This document shows positions 17,395-28,339 of a stretch of 37,116 nucleotides of DNA, in pieces; within the stretch, counting starts at the first letter, position 1, and every line of letters begins with the position of its first letter. Where the stretch lies: positions 1 through 37,116 of the forward strand of contig JAAXKA010000057.1 of the NCBI GenBank assembly GCA_012269555.1, in the 5' to 3' direction. Below the pieces are notes generated by a model, which saw nothing but the letters and a program-made list of their open reading frames with translations, ran no database searches and was not told where the DNA came from. The translations under genes were made by a program, and so were the position numbers. This stretch comes from Alphaproteobacteria bacterium. GTDB lineage: Bacteria > Pseudomonadota > Alphaproteobacteria > Puniceispirillales > Puniceispirillaceae.

Positions 17395-18468
17395 GTGTCA
17401 TACGAGCAAAATACACTCCTTTATAAATATAATTACCTTTTATCGACTGGCAAGTTAAACAAGGACGTTGGACAGGCCATGGCGGTAGAAGAACTGAACA
17501 ACTTATATTTGTCTTTATTAAGTAATATTAAAAAAAAATGGCAGTTTTGGAGCTCTAGTGTTGCTCCAAAGGGCATTTACTTATTTGGTGGCGTTGGTCG
17601 TGGAAAAACCATGTTAATGGATTTGTTTTTTACAGAATGTCCTGAAGGTAATAAACAACGTCTTCATTTTCATGATTTTATGGCAATGGCGCATAATCTA
17701 ATCAATGAGGCACGAAAAGCGAATTCCGAAGATCCGATAGAAACAGCGGCTAAGCGCATAATTCAAAATGGCAAGATAGTTTGTTTCGATGAAATGGAAG
17801 TTCGAGATATCGCTGACGCCATGATTATCAGTCGTTTATTTGCTTTCCTATGGCAACAGGGAATGGTTTTAATTGCAACCTCCAATAGACACCCAGATGA
17901 ATTATATAAAAATGGGTTACACCGCGATAGGTTTATACCTTTTTTGACAGAACTTAAATCAAAGATGCGAATTATTGATATTAAAGAAGGTGATGATTTT
18001 AGAAAACAGATTTTAGCTGGATTTGATGGTTGGATGTTTCCGTTTAATCAAAAGGTAAATACAAAATTATCTAAATTATTTAGCCAATTGTTGCAAGATA
18101 GACCGCCTCAGGGAGAAATAATAAAAAGCTCTGGTAGAGAAATAAAGTTAGCAAAAACGGGCGGCGATATTGCTTTTGTGCACTTTGATGAGCTTTGTCG
18201 TACTGCGCTAGCAGCAGGTGATTTTTTGATTATTGCTGACAGGTTTAAAGGGTTGATTATGTCAGATGTTCCTATTTTAGGAGATGGTCAAAGAGATGCT
18301 GCCCGAAGGTTCATGTGGCTTGTTGATGCACTTTATGATAGAGGCAGATTCCTCGTTGTGGGTGCCGCTGTTGAAAGAGAAAAAATATATGTAGGTGAAG
18401 ATTGGCAGTTTGAGTTTAGTAGGACACTTTCGAGATTAACACAAATGTCACGATATCATCTACCATAA
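17395..18468 (+). CDS. zapE: AFG1-family ATPase (ZapE-like)
   Basis: P-loop ATPase of the AFG1/ZapE family, linked to cell division in E. coli and to mitochondrial inner-membrane quality control in eukaryotes. The 357-residue protein has PKGIYLFGGVGRGKTMLMDLF (Walker A 65-72), FHDFM, CFDEMEVRDIADAMI (Walker B) and ATSNRHPDELYKNGLHRDRFIPF. The start is GTG 17395 with only a weak ribosome site. Its position between sdhB and mdh recurs in Alphaproteobacteria, which could hint at a role with inner-membrane respiratory complexes; that role is inference. Confidence 0.9.
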   Translation: MSYEQNTLLYKYNYLLSTGKLNKDVGQAMAVEELNNLYLSLLSNIKKKWQFWSSSVAPKGIYLFGGVGRGKTMLMDLFFTECPEGNKQRLHFHDFMAMAHNLINEARKANSEDPIETAAKRIIQNGKIVCFDEMEVRDIADAMIISRLFAFLWQQGMVLIATSNRHPDELYKNGLHRDRFIPFLTELKSKMRIIDIKEGDDFRKQILAGFDGWMFPFNQKVNTKLSKLFSQLLQDRPPQGEIIKSSGREIKLAKTGGDIAFVHFDELCRTALAAGDFLIIADRFKGLIMSDVPILGDGQRDAARRFMWLVDALYDRGRFLVVGAAVEREKIYVGEDWQFEFSRTLSRLTQMSRYHLP

Positions 18469-18503
18469 TGAGATGGGTCTATTATGTTTAGACTTGTTTT
18501 AGT

Positions 18504-18522
18504 TTGGTAGATTAGTTACCAA
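18504..18522. promoter_or_regulatory. Inverted repeat upstream of mdh
   Basis: TTGGTA (18504-18509) and TACCAA (18517-18522) are perfect 6-bp arms 7 bp apart, about 80 bp before the mdh start. The spacing suits a dimeric regulator or a small hairpin at the end of the zapE message. No T-run follows. Confidence 0.3.
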
Positions 18523-18562
18523 TGCGACATAAATTACTATTTTAATAATTCGGTATTATTAA

Positions 18563-19555
<993 letters not shown>

Positions 19556-19588
19556 ATGCAATCTGGTAAATAAAAAATCGAGGAAAAA

Positions 19589-20755
19589 ATGAACATTCAT
19601 GAACATCAGGCTAAGGCATTACTTGCACAATATGGCGTGAAGGTGCCAGATGGCTATCCAGCTTTTAGCGTAGAAGAAGCTGTTGAGGCTGCTGGCAAAC
19701 TAAAGAGTGATGTAAAGGTTGTTAAAGCTCAGATTCATGCTGGTGGTAGAGGAAAGGCAGGAGGCGTAAAAGTTGTAAAAACTATTGATGAAGTTAGAAG
19801 TGAAGCTAAGGAAATGCTTGGCAAAACACTCATAACACATCAAACTGGTCCTGCTGGAAAAGAGGTTAAGCGTCTTTTTATAGAGGAAGGGTGCGACATA
19901 GACCGCGAGTTATATTTTTCAATGCTGATTGATAGAGCCACATCTCAAGTGAGCATTATATGCTCAACTGAGGGCGGCATGGACATAGAAGCTGTAGCGG
20001 CGAAAACACCAGACAAAATTTTAACTCTCTCAATTAAGCCTTCGACAGGTATTAAAGCACACCATATAAGACGCATCGCAAAAGCATTAAGGTTAACTGG
20101 AGATACGGCTAAGCAAGCTGTTCCATTTATAACTAACTTGTATAACGCATTTTGCTCAAAAGACGCTAGTTTGATAGAAATCAATCCGTTGGTTGTTAAC
20201 ACAGACGGTGATCTCTTGGCTTTGGACGCAAAAATGGGGTTTGATGATAATGCCTTGTTTAGACAAAAAGAGGTTTTATCGCTGAGAGACTTGTCAGAAG
20301 AAGATCCAGCTGAAGTTAAAGCATCAGAATATGATTTAAATTATATTAAACTGGATGGAAACATTGGTTGCATGGTAAATGGTGCCGGTCTTGCAATGGC
20401 TACCATGGACATTATTCAGTTAGAGGGGGGGTCTCCAGCTAATTTTCTAGATGTGGGTGGGAGTGCTACGGCAGAGCGAGTAACAGAGGCATTTAAAATT
20501 ATACTTTCGGATAGCAATGTTGAGGGTATTCTCGTAAATATATTTGGTGGCATTATGAGATGTGATGTTATTGCAACAGGGGTGGTGCAGGCTGCTCGAG
20601 CGCTTGGACTTGAAAAACCACTTGTTGTTCGTCTTGAAGGAACCAATGTGGAAGCAGGAAAAGATATTTTATCCTCTTCTGGTCTTGCGATTATCCCAGC
20701 TGATAACTTAGCTGACGCAGCAACAAAAATTGTCGCTGCTGTGAAAGGAAACTAG
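19589..20755 (+). CDS. sucC: Succinyl-CoA synthetase beta subunit
   Basis: ATP-grasp subunit that makes ATP or GTP from succinyl-CoA with SucD. The 388-residue protein begins [17 protein letters not shown] and has [38 protein letters not shown] and [21 protein letters not shown] precedes the ATG. sucD starts 4 bp after its stop. Confidence 0.97.
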   Translation: MNIHEHQAKALLAQYGVKVPDGYPAFSVEEAVEAAGKLKSDVKVVKAQIHAGGRGKAGGVKVVKTIDEVRSEAKEMLGKTLITHQTGPAGKEVKRLFIEEGCDIDRELYFSMLIDRATSQVSIICSTEGGMDIEAVAAKTPDKILTLSIKPSTGIKAHHIRRIAKALRLTGDTAKQAVPFITNLYNAFCSKDASLIEINPLVVNTDGDLLALDAKMGFDDNALFRQKEVLSLRDLSEEDPAEVKASEYDLNYIKLDGNIGCMVNGAGLAMATMDIIQLEGGSPANFLDVGGSATAERVTEAFKIILSDSNVEGILVNIFGGIMRCDVIATGVVQAARALGLEKPLVVRLEGTNVEAGKDILSSSGLAIIPADNLADAATKIVAAVKGN

Positions 20756-20758
20756 TCA

Positions 20759-21640
20759 ATGTCAGTACTAATTAATCGAGACACGCGTGTTATTTGTCAG
20801 GGATTCACCGGTTCGCAAGGCACTTTTCATTCTGAGCAAGCGATTGCTTACGGTACTAATATGGTTGGTGGGGTCACGCCTGGTAAAGGAGGTCAAAAGC
20901 ACTTATCTCTGCCAGTATTCGACACTGTATCAGAGGCAGTTGAAGAAACAGGCGCTAATGCATCGGTAATATATGTTCCGCCGCCATTTGCAGCAGACTC
21001 TATTCTTGAGGCAATTGATGCAAAAATTGAGCTCATCATCTGTATAACAGAAGGTATTCCTATCATGGATATGGTTGCCGTAAAAGCTGCACTCAATGAT
21101 AGTTCAAGTAGGTTAGTGGGGCCTAACTGTCCAGGTGTTATCACTCCAGGTGAATGTAAGATAGGTATTATGCCAGGGCATATTCATAAACCTGGCAAAG
21201 TAGGTATTGTTTCTCGCTCTGGCACATTAACTTATGAAGCAGTAGCTCAAACAAGTGTAATTGGTCTCGGTCAATCAACCTGCATTGGAATTGGAGGAGA
21301 TCCAATAAATGGAACAAATTTTGTAGATTCATTATCATTATTTCTAGAAGACGAGCAAACAGAAGCAATTTTGATGATAGGGGAAATCGGCGGAGATGCG
21401 GAAGAAAAGGCGGCAGATTTTTATTCAGCCCATCCAAATAAAAAACCAATTGCTGGTTTTATTGCCGGGCAAACAGCCCCACCTGGCAGAAGAATGGGGC
21501 ATGCCGGCGCGATTGTTGCAGGAGGTAGTGGGGCTGCTTCAGATAAAATAAAAGCAATGGAGGCAGCCGGTTTTAGTGTTGCTTCCTCTCCATCAGCTCT
21601 TGGAGAAGCAGTGAGTGAGGCTATTTCAAAATTTAAGTAG
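20759..21640 (+). CDS. sucD: Succinyl-CoA synthetase alpha subunit
   Basis: CoA-binding subunit whose phospho-histidine carries the phosphate. In 293 residues: [21 protein letters not shown] (CoA site), [21 protein letters not shown] and the active His248 in [17 protein letters not shown] lies within the last sucC codons. The next gene, sucA, follows after 142 bp and has its own promoter candidate. Confidence 0.97.
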   Translation: MSVLINRDTRVICQGFTGSQGTFHSEQAIAYGTNMVGGVTPGKGGQKHLSLPVFDTVSEAVEETGANASVIYVPPPFAADSILEAIDAKIELIICITEGIPIMDMVAVKAALNDSSSRLVGPNCPGVITPGECKIGIMPGHIHKPGKVGIVSRSGTLTYEAVAQTSVIGLGQSTCIGIGGDPINGTNFVDSLSLFLEDEQTEAILMIGEIGGDAEEKAADFYSAHPNKKPIAGFIAGQTAPPGRRMGHAGAIVAGGSGAASDKIKAMEAAGFSVASSPSALGEAVSEAISKFK

Positions 21641-21702
21641 TTTTTTGTTTGATCAAATATATAATTGAGTAAAGTGTAAAAAATTGGGGAAAAAGAGCGC
21701 TT

Positions 21703-21731
21703 TTGAGTGTCTAAAGACATATGTATACGAT
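21703..21731 (+). promoter_or_regulatory. Candidate sucA promoter with a palindrome in the spacer
   Basis: TTGAGT (21703-21708), a 17-nt spacer and TACGAT (21726-21731). The spacer contains TGTCT-aa-AGACA (21708-21719), a perfect 12-bp inverted repeat ideally placed for a repressor. The rest of 21641-21782 has no ORF; a 10-bp palindrome TTTGATCAAA sits at 21648-21657, just after sucD. Confidence 0.4.
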
Positions 21732-21782
21732 TACTAGTATTGAATATAAAAAGTAAGCTCTAAATTAGTGTCGGAGCCAAAA

Positions 21783-24659
21783 ATGGATGATAGTTTTTTA
21801 ACTGGAACAAACGCTACTTTTGTTGCTGAACTGTATCAGCGCTGGAAACAAACTCCAAATTCTGTGAGTTCTGATTGGTCAGATTGGTTTACTAATTTAG
21901 ATGAACTTTCATCTGAACATTTTGAAGAAAAATCTCCATCTTGGGGTAAGCCAAAAAGTAAGGTTATTGGCGCAAATGATCCAGACGCTTCCATAAAAGC
22001 AGTTGCTAAGGGAATCGCAGGTAATCGTGATCTTCTTGCAGGAGATGTTCGTTCTGCAACATTAGACTCACTTAGAGCAATAATGCTGATTAGAGCTTAT
22101 AGAATAAGGGGCCACTTGTTGGCAAAGTTGGATCCACTCAACTTGCAAGATGAGGAAATTCATCCAGAATTAGACCCTGAAACTTACGGCTTTTCTCCAG
22201 AAGATTACGACAGGCCTATTTTCATTAATTATGTGCTTGGGCTCGAGATAGCTAGCCTAAATGAAATATTAACGATATTAAAGGCGACCTATTGCGGAAC
22301 TATAGGTGTTGAATTTATGCATATTCAAGATCCTGCGCAGAAAGCTTGGATCCAAGAGCGTATTGAGGCTATTGGAAATCGAACAGAATTTACTGAGCGT
22401 GGAAAAGTTGCAATCTACGAAAAATTATTGGCAGCTGAAAACTTCGAGAGATTTTTGCATAAAAAATATATTGGCACAAAACGCTTTGGGTTAGATGGAG
22501 GCGAAGCACTTGTGCCTGCCCTTGAGCAGATTTTAAAGCGTGGGGGGCAAATGGGTTTGAAAGAAGTGGTAATTGGAATGGCCCATAGAGGTCGTTTAAA
22601 TGTACTTCATAATGTACTTGATAAACCTTTTAGGGCAATTATCTCAGAGTTTTTGGGAAATCCAGCTAATCCGGAGGAAGCAGGTGGTTCAGGAGACGTA
22701 AAATATCATATGGGCTCTTCTGCAGATAGGCAATTTGACGAAAATCAAATCCATTTAAGTTTAGCCCCTAACCCATCCCACTTAGAGATTGTTGACCCAG
22801 TTGTTGTTGGAAGAGTAAGAGCAAAACAGGCACAGCGTACTTCAGATGATTTTAAGGAGGTTCTGGGAGTAATACTTCATGGGGATGCAGCATTTGCTGG
22901 GCAGGGTGTTGTTGCGGAGACTTTTGCATTTTCAGCACTTCGAGGATATAGGACTGGCGGTACTATGCATATAATTGTGAATAATCAAATTGGTTTCACG
23001 ACAAGCCCTTCTTATTCTCGCTCGTCGCCGTATCCTACCGATGTTGCTAAAATGGTTATGTCACCTATTTTTCATGTTAACGGCGATGACCCCGAGGCGG
23101 TAGTTCATGCAAGCAGGATAGCAACAGAGTTTAGGCAAACGTTTGGGGTGGATGTTGTTCTTGATATTATTTGTTATAGAAGGTTTGGTCACAATGAGGG
23201 CGATGAACCAGCTTTTACACAGCCACTTATGTATAAGCAAATCAATCAGCAACCATCGACACGTGAAATTTATCTGAATAGATTATTAGAAGACGGAATC
23301 TTAGATGATAGTCGTGCTCAGGCAATTATGGATAAGCATAACACTTATCTTGAAGAAGAGTTTGAGGCTGGAAACGCATATAAACCAAATAAGGCAGATT
23401 GGTTGGAGGGCCAGTGGTCTGGAATGACAGTTGCTTACGGTGATGATAGGCGTGGTGATACCGCTGTACCACTAGACACTTTGAAAAAAATTGGCAGTGT
23501 TATAACGACTGTTCCACAAGGCCTTCAAATACATAAAAAATTAGAACGTGTATTGAGCACAAGAGCAAAAGCAATAGAGACTGGTCAAAACTTAGATTGG
23601 GCAACTGCAGAACATCTTGCATTTGGCTCAGTTGTCCTAGACGGTTTTGTTGTCCGCTTATCAGGTCAGGATAGTTGCAGAGGTACATTTAGCCAGCGGC
23701 ATTCGGTTTTCGTTGACCAGCTTACTGAGGAAAGATACGTACCTCTAGCAAACTTAAGCACTGAACAAGCAAAATTTGAAGTTATTGACTCACCTTTATC
23801 TGAGGCATCGGTTATGGGATTTGAATATGGATTTGCTCAAGCCGAGCCAAACGCACTTGTGATGTGGGAAGCGCAATTTGGTGATTTTGCCAATGGGGCT
23901 CAAGTTGTAATAGATCAGTTTATAAGTTCAGGAGAGTCAAAATGGCTGAGGATGAACGGTCTAGTATTATTGCTGCCACACGGGTATGAGGGGCAGGGTC
24001 CTGAGCATTCCTCAGCTCGATTAGAGCGATATTTACAACTATGTGCAGAAGATAATATGCAGGTTGTAAATTGCACTACTCCCGCAAATTATTTCCATGT
24101 TTTAAGAAGGCAGGTTTGTCGAGACTTTCGAAAGCCATTAATTATTATGACACCAAAATCACTGCTTCGACACAAATCATGTATTTCGGATTTATCAGAG
24201 TTAGGTCCTGGTACAAGTTTTCACAGAATATTACGAGATTCAAATTCAAATATTAAAGATGAAAATGTAAAGAGAGTAATTCTTTGTTCTGGAAAGATTT
24301 TCTATGACATAGAAGAAATGCGTAATTCTGAAGAACAGTTTGATATAAAAATTGTTCGTATCGAACAACTTTATCCATTTCCTAAGAAAAACTTAATTGA
24401 AATACTTAAACTCACTCCAAAAGCAGACGTTGTTTGGTGCCAAGAGGAACCAAAAAATATGGGTGGCTGGACATTTGTTCGTGATTATATTGAAGAAGCA
24501 ATGCATCAATCTGGTTTAAATACAGATAGACCAATTTATTGTGGTAGAGATGCAGCTGCTTCACCCGCCACGGGTTCAGCGGGTCGTCATGCAAAGGAAC
24601 AAAGAAGTCTTGTACAACAATCATTGCTATTGTCAGAAACAAAAGCAGCAGCAGAATAA
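21783..24659 (+). CDS. sucA: 2-oxoglutarate dehydrogenase E1 component
   Basis: Thiamine-diphosphate E1 that decarboxylates 2-oxoglutarate and succinylates the E2 lipoyl group. The protein is about 958 residues. The N-terminal E2-binding segment has SFLTGTNATFVAELYQRW; the core has GMAHRGRLNVL, PNPSHLEIVDPVV, LHGDAAFAGQGVV, NNQIGFTT and YRRFGHNEGDEPAFTQP, and ends in the E1 C-domain (LCAEDNMQVVNCTTPANYFH). ATG 21783 has CGGAG 6 nt upstream and matches homologous N-termini; the in-frame GTG 21768 would add five residues. Confidence 0.97.
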   Translation: MDDSFLTGTNATFVAELYQRWKQTPNSVSSDWSDWFTNLDELSSEHFEEKSPSWGKPKSKVIGANDPDASIKAVAKGIAGNRDLLAGDVRSATLDSLRAIMLIRAYRIRGHLLAKLDPLNLQDEEIHPELDPETYGFSPEDYDRPIFINYVLGLEIASLNEILTILKATYCGTIGVEFMHIQDPAQKAWIQERIEAIGNRTEFTERGKVAIYEKLLAAENFERFLHKKYIGTKRFGLDGGEALVPALEQILKRGGQMGLKEVVIGMAHRGRLNVLHNVLDKPFRAIISEFLGNPANPEEAGGSGDVKYHMGSSADRQFDENQIHLSLAPNPSHLEIVDPVVVGRVRAKQAQRTSDDFKEVLGVILHGDAAFAGQGVVAETFAFSALRGYRTGGTMHIIVNNQIGFTTSPSYSRSSPYPTDVAKMVMSPIFHVNGDDPEAVVHASRIATEFRQTFGVDVVLDIICYRRFGHNEGDEPAFTQPLMYKQINQQPSTREIYLNRLLEDGILDDSRAQAIMDKHNTYLEEEFEAGNAYKPNKADWLEGQWSGMTVAYGDDRRGDTAVPLDTLKKIGSVITTVPQGLQIHKKLERVLSTRAKAIETGQNLDWATAEHLAFGSVVLDGFVVRLSGQDSCRGTFSQRHSVFVDQLTEERYVPLANLSTEQAKFEVIDSPLSEASVMGFEYGFAQAEPNALVMWEAQFGDFANGAQVVIDQFISSGESKWLRMNGLVLLLPHGYEGQGPEHSSARLERYLQLCAEDNMQVVNCTTPANYFHVLRRQVCRDFRKPLIIMTPKSLLRHKSCISDLSELGPGTSFHRILRDSNSNIKDENVKRVILCSGKIFYDIEEMRNSEEQFDIKIVRIEQLYPFPKKNLIEILKLTPKADVVWCQEEPKNMGGWTFVRDYIEEAMHQSGLNTDRPIYCGRDAAASPATGSAGRHAKEQRSLVQQSLLLSETKAAAE

Positions 24660-24698
24660 ACGTAAACTTTAGCGCTCATCAAAGGAGATATCACGCGA

Positions 24699-25907
24699 AT
24701 GTCTATTGAAATTAAAGTCCCTGTATTAGGTGAATCAGTTGTTGAGGCTACAGTTGCTAAATGGATGAAAAACGTCGGCGAGAAAGTTAATGCTGATGAG
24801 CCCATAGTGGAGCTTGAAACTGACAAGGTGTCTCTTGAAGTTCCTTCACCGAAGGCGGGGGTGCTAAGTGATATAGTTGCACAAGAAGGGGATACAGTTG
24901 AGGTGGATGCCATTTTAGCACTTTTACAAGAAGGCGCTGTTGCAGCTGCTGAGCCTAAGCGACCTATCGAAAACAAAAATGAAGAAAAAATACAACCACA
25001 AGCTGCAAACCTATCTCCTGCGGTACGCAGGCTGGTAGAAGAAAATAATTTAGATGCAAGCTCGATTCCAGCATCAGGAAAAGATGGGAGATTAACAAAA
25101 GGGGATGTTTTATCTTTCCTAGAAAAAGAAGTATCTGATTTTCCTTCATCTTCAAGTGCTGGCTCAATATCTCACATATCTGAAACTCTTGAAAATAAAA
25201 AAGATAATCTTCGAGAAGAGCGAGTGCCTATGTCTCGATTAAGGCGTGTTATTGCACAGAGGTTGAAAGAGGCACAAAATACAGCGGCAATGCTTACTAC
25301 TTTCAATGAAGTGGATATGACTGCAGTAATGGAACTGCGTTCCCAATATAAAGATAGTTTTGAAAAAAACCATGATGCTAGACTTGGATTTATGGGGTTT
25401 TTTGTGAAAGCCTGTATAGCAGGTTTGCGTGAGTTTCCCGCGGTTAATGCTGAAATCAACGGCAACGATATTATCTACAAAGATTATTATAATATTGGAG
25501 TTGCTGTAGGCACTCCTCAAGGACTGGTTGTTCCTGTTATAAAAGATGCACATGATTTATCCATTGCGGAAATAGAGACCTCGGTCGCAGGATATGGATT
25601 AAAAGCTCGAGATGGCGGGCTTGCACCATCGGATATGTCTGGAGGAACCTTTACTATATCTAATGGCGGAGTTTATGGATCATTAATGTCTACCCCTATT
25701 TTAAATACTCCCCAGAGCGCTATCCTAGGAATGCATAAAATACAGAAGCGTCCCATTGCTGTTGGCGATGAAATAGTTATTCGCCCAATGATGTACTTAG
25801 CGTTGTCTTATGATCACCGCATCATTGATGGAAGGGAAGCGGTATCATTTTTAGTTAGAGTAAAAGAATCAATTGAAGACCCAAGAAGATTGCTTTTAGA
25901 CATATAA
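24699..25907 (+). CDS. sucB: Dihydrolipoyllysine succinyltransferase E2
   Basis: Core of the 2-oxoglutarate dehydrogenase complex. Domains in order: one lipoyl domain with Lys43 in [12 protein letters not shown]; a linker; the E1/E3-binding domain at about 105-142 ([20 protein letters not shown]); a Ser-rich linker; and the acyltransferase with His373 and Asp377 in [13 protein letters not shown]. The SLEVPSP lipoyl context and the adjacent sucA mark it as succinyl- rather than acetyltransferase. It lies 39 bp after sucA. Confidence 0.97.
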   Translation: MSIEIKVPVLGESVVEATVAKWMKNVGEKVNADEPIVELETDKVSLEVPSPKAGVLSDIVAQEGDTVEVDAILALLQEGAVAAAEPKRPIENKNEEKIQPQAANLSPAVRRLVEENNLDASSIPASGKDGRLTKGDVLSFLEKEVSDFPSSSSAGSISHISETLENKKDNLREERVPMSRLRRVIAQRLKEAQNTAAMLTTFNEVDMTAVMELRSQYKDSFEKNHDARLGFMGFFVKACIAGLREFPAVNAEINGNDIIYKDYYNIGVAVGTPQGLVVPVIKDAHDLSIAEIETSVAGYGLKARDGGLAPSDMSGGTFTISNGGVYGSLMSTPILNTPQSAILGMHKIQKRPIAVGDEIVIRPMMYLALSYDHRIIDGREAVSFLVRVKESIEDPRRLLLDI

Positions 25908-25969
25908 CCTATTTATTTTATTGGACAAAAACTACATCAAACAACCTATTTGGAAAAGGTATAAATAAA

Positions 25970-27379
25970 ATGACGGTGCAAAAATATGACTTAATAGTTA
26001 TTGGTGCTGGACCTGGAGGCTATGTTGCTGCAATAAGAGCAGCTCAGTTGGGGATGAAAGTCGCATGCGTTGAAAAAAGAAGCACCCTCGGGGGGACATG
26101 TCTTAATGTTGGTTGTATTCCGTCTAAAGCTTTACTGAATGCATCCGAAAAATTCGCAGAGGCAAAACAAAAACACCTATCAGCTCTTGGTATTGATGTA
26201 AGTCAGGTGAAGTTAGACCTTCAAAAAATGCTAAAACATAAATCAGATATTGTATCTGGTCTTACCACTGGTATTAGTCAGCTTTTTGCAAAAAACAAAG
26301 TTTCCCATTTAATTGGTTCCGCTCAAATAACTTCCTCTGGTGTAGTTAATATTATGGAGGGTCGTGATAAAGGGGAATTTAAAGCTGATAAAATTATAAT
26401 AGCAACTGGTTCTGAGCCAACCAACCTAGCTTCGATGTCGATTGATGAGAAACAAATTATTTCTTCAACAGGCGCTCTAGAGCTCTCAGAATTACCAAAA
26501 AAGCTCGTAGTTGTGGGGGCCGGGTATATTGGTCTCGAAATGGGTACTGTTTGGTCACGCCTTGGAGCAGAAGTTGAGGTTGTTGATTTTTTACCACGAA
26601 TTTTGCCAGGGATGGATGCCGAGATTGCTACCAAGTTCAAAGCCATTTTAGAGAAGCAGGGTATAAAATTTAATCTAGGGAAAGGTGTTAAGGAGGCGAA
26701 GAAATCGAAATCATCTATCAGCTTAATTTTGCAAGATAGTAAAACACAACAAGAAAGTAAGCTCAGTTGCAACGTTGCATTAGTTGCTATTGGTCGAAAA
26801 CCATACATTGAGGGTCTCGGCTTAGAGAAGTTAGGGATAGAACTCACTCAGAAAGGCCAGATTAAGGTAGATGATAAATTTCAAACAAATAGGGAAGGCA
26901 TCTACGCTATTGGGGATGTTATTGAGGGCCCTATGCTTGCACATAAAGCGGAAGAGGATGGAGTGGCCGCTGTAGAAATTATGGCAGGGCATTCTGGGCA
27001 TGTTGATTACTCTCTTGTGCCAGGGATTGTTTATACAGCACCAGAAGTTGCAACTATTGGCCTTACGGAAGAACAAATTAAAGACAAAGGTATTTCTTAC
27101 AACAAAGGTGTTTTTCCATTTCTTGCAAACAGTCGAGCAAGAGCGACAGGGCATACTGATGGCATGGTTAAATTACTTGCTGATAAGAAAACAGACAAAC
27201 TTTTAGGGGCTCACATTATAGGTTATGAGGCTGGAACGATGATACATGAAATAGCAGTTGGTATGTCGTTTGGGTCATCTGCAGAGGATATCGCTCGCAC
27301 TTGTCATGGGCATCCAACAATGAATGAGGCTGTAAAAGAAGCTGCGCTTGCGATTGGCACTGGCGCTATTCATATTTAG
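25970..27379 (+). CDS. lpdA: Dihydrolipoyl dehydrogenase (E3)
   Basis: FAD enzyme that reoxidises the lipoyl group with NAD. In 469 residues: FAD motif GAGPGGYVAAIRAAQLG (12-28), redox disulfide Cys44/Cys49 in GGTCLNVGCIPSKALL, NAD domain VVVGAGYIGLEMG and the C-terminal His448/Glu453 in HGHPTMNEAVKEAAL. Sitting after sucAB, it presumably serves this complex, though other 2-oxoacid dehydrogenases may share it. AAAAGG precedes the ATG. It converges with xerC across 33 bp. Confidence 0.97.
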   Translation: MTVQKYDLIVIGAGPGGYVAAIRAAQLGMKVACVEKRSTLGGTCLNVGCIPSKALLNASEKFAEAKQKHLSALGIDVSQVKLDLQKMLKHKSDIVSGLTTGISQLFAKNKVSHLIGSAQITSSGVVNIMEGRDKGEFKADKIIIATGSEPTNLASMSIDEKQIISSTGALELSELPKKLVVVGAGYIGLEMGTVWSRLGAEVEVVDFLPRILPGMDAEIATKFKAILEKQGIKFNLGKGVKEAKKSKSSISLILQDSKTQQESKLSCNVALVAIGRKPYIEGLGLEKLGIELTQKGQIKVDDKFQTNREGIYAIGDVIEGPMLAHKAEEDGVAAVEIMAGHSGHVDYSLVPGIVYTAPEVATIGLTEEQIKDKGISYNKGVFPFLANSRARATGHTDGMVKLLADKKTDKLLGAHIIGYEAGTMIHEIAVGMSFGSSAEDIARTCHGHPTMNEAVKEAALAIGTGAIHI

Positions 27380-27412
27380 GAAATTAGACTATTTTGCGCT
27401 GACTTACTATTT

Positions 27413-28339
27413 TTAAGCTTTTTTGGCACGTGGGTGTGTTTGTTGATGAATTTCCGAAAGCTGTTTCGTATCAATATGAGTATAACGTTGTGTGGTTGAT
27501 AGGCTTGAATGACCAAGTAATTCTTGAATAGCTCTTAAATCACCTCCATTAGACAAAAGATGAGTTGCGAAAGCATGTCGCAATGTGTGAGGTGTTGTTT
27601 CTGAAGGAAGATTAGCAGTAATCCTAAGTTTCTCAACCATTCTTTGTACTGCTCTCGGCCCAAGCGGTAGTCCCCTTTTTGATAAAAAAATGGGTTTATT
27701 GTGCTCAAGCCTAAAAGGGCAGCTTTGAATTGCAGTTTGCAGTGATTCTGCTACGACTGGTAAGACAGGGACATCTCTAGTTTTCCCCCCCTTCCCAATA
27801 ATTCTCAGCCAATTTGGGTCGGAAAGATGTGCAGGTGTAATGCTAAGTGTCTCTGCTAATCGAAGCCCGCATCCATACATAAGGTATAAAATTGCTATAT
27901 CTCTATCATTTTCCCAAGTTTGATTGGACCTTTTTTTAACTAACTCAAGTAATAATGATGCATCACTCACACTGATAGCCCTTGGAAGTGAAATTGGCAA
28001 TTTGGGAGATTTCATCCAGCTTATATCTAAATTTTTAAAAATCTTATGGCGATTACAATAACGGCTAAAACTTCGTAAAGCAGAAACCCTCCTTGCAATT
28101 GTTGTTTTAGCGCACTCAGACTCATACATTTCGGAAAGCCAAATTCTAAAAGTGGCCCTACTTGGCTTGAAATCGACCTCATTATATCTTGTTAGACAAC
28201 CAATATAGTTTGCGAGGTCCCCTTTATACGCCTCTACGGTGTGAGATTGATAATGTTTTACAGAAGAAAGCCAACCTAACCAACTATTGACATATTTAGC
28301 AAATATTTTTGCATTAATATTAGAGGAGGTCATTGTCAT
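27413..28339 (-). CDS. xerC: Tyrosine recombinase XerC
   Basis: Chromosome dimer resolution at dif with XerD and FtsK. An N-terminal SAM-like core-binding domain precedes the catalytic domain, whose residues Arg160, Lys183, His251, Arg254, His277 and Tyr286 are all present (CGLRLAE, IGKGGKTR, HTLRHAFATH, LLGHSS, TQRYTH). The tail ending in HPRAKKA is typical of XerC rather than XerD. It is a chromosomal housekeeping recombinase; nothing here suggests an integron or phage. It overlaps the DUF484 gene by 20 bp (or 14 bp from ATG 28333). Confidence 0.9.
   Translation of the reverse strand: MTMTSSNINAKIFAKYVNSWLGWLSSVKHYQSHTVEAYKGDLANYIGCLTRYNEVDFKPSRATFRIWLSEMYESECAKTTIARRVSALRSFSRYCNRHKIFKNLDISWMKSPKLPISLPRAISVSDASLLLELVKKRSNQTWENDRDIAILYLMYGCGLRLAETLSITPAHLSDPNWLRIIGKGGKTRDVPVLPVVAESLQTAIQSCPFRLEHNKPIFLSKRGLPLGPRAVQRMVEKLRITANLPSETTPHTLRHAFATHLLSNGGDLRAIQELLGHSSLSTTQRYTHIDTKQLSEIHQQTHPRAKKA

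Noticed and set aside
26323..26847. 174-residue antisense ORF inside lpdA
   Set aside because: Serine- and proline-rich shadow of a clearly conserved gene; no independent evidence.
27413..28339. Integrase marking a mobile element or integron
   Set aside because: Sequence features and the DUF484 neighbour identify housekeeping XerC; there is no att repeat, cargo or composition change.
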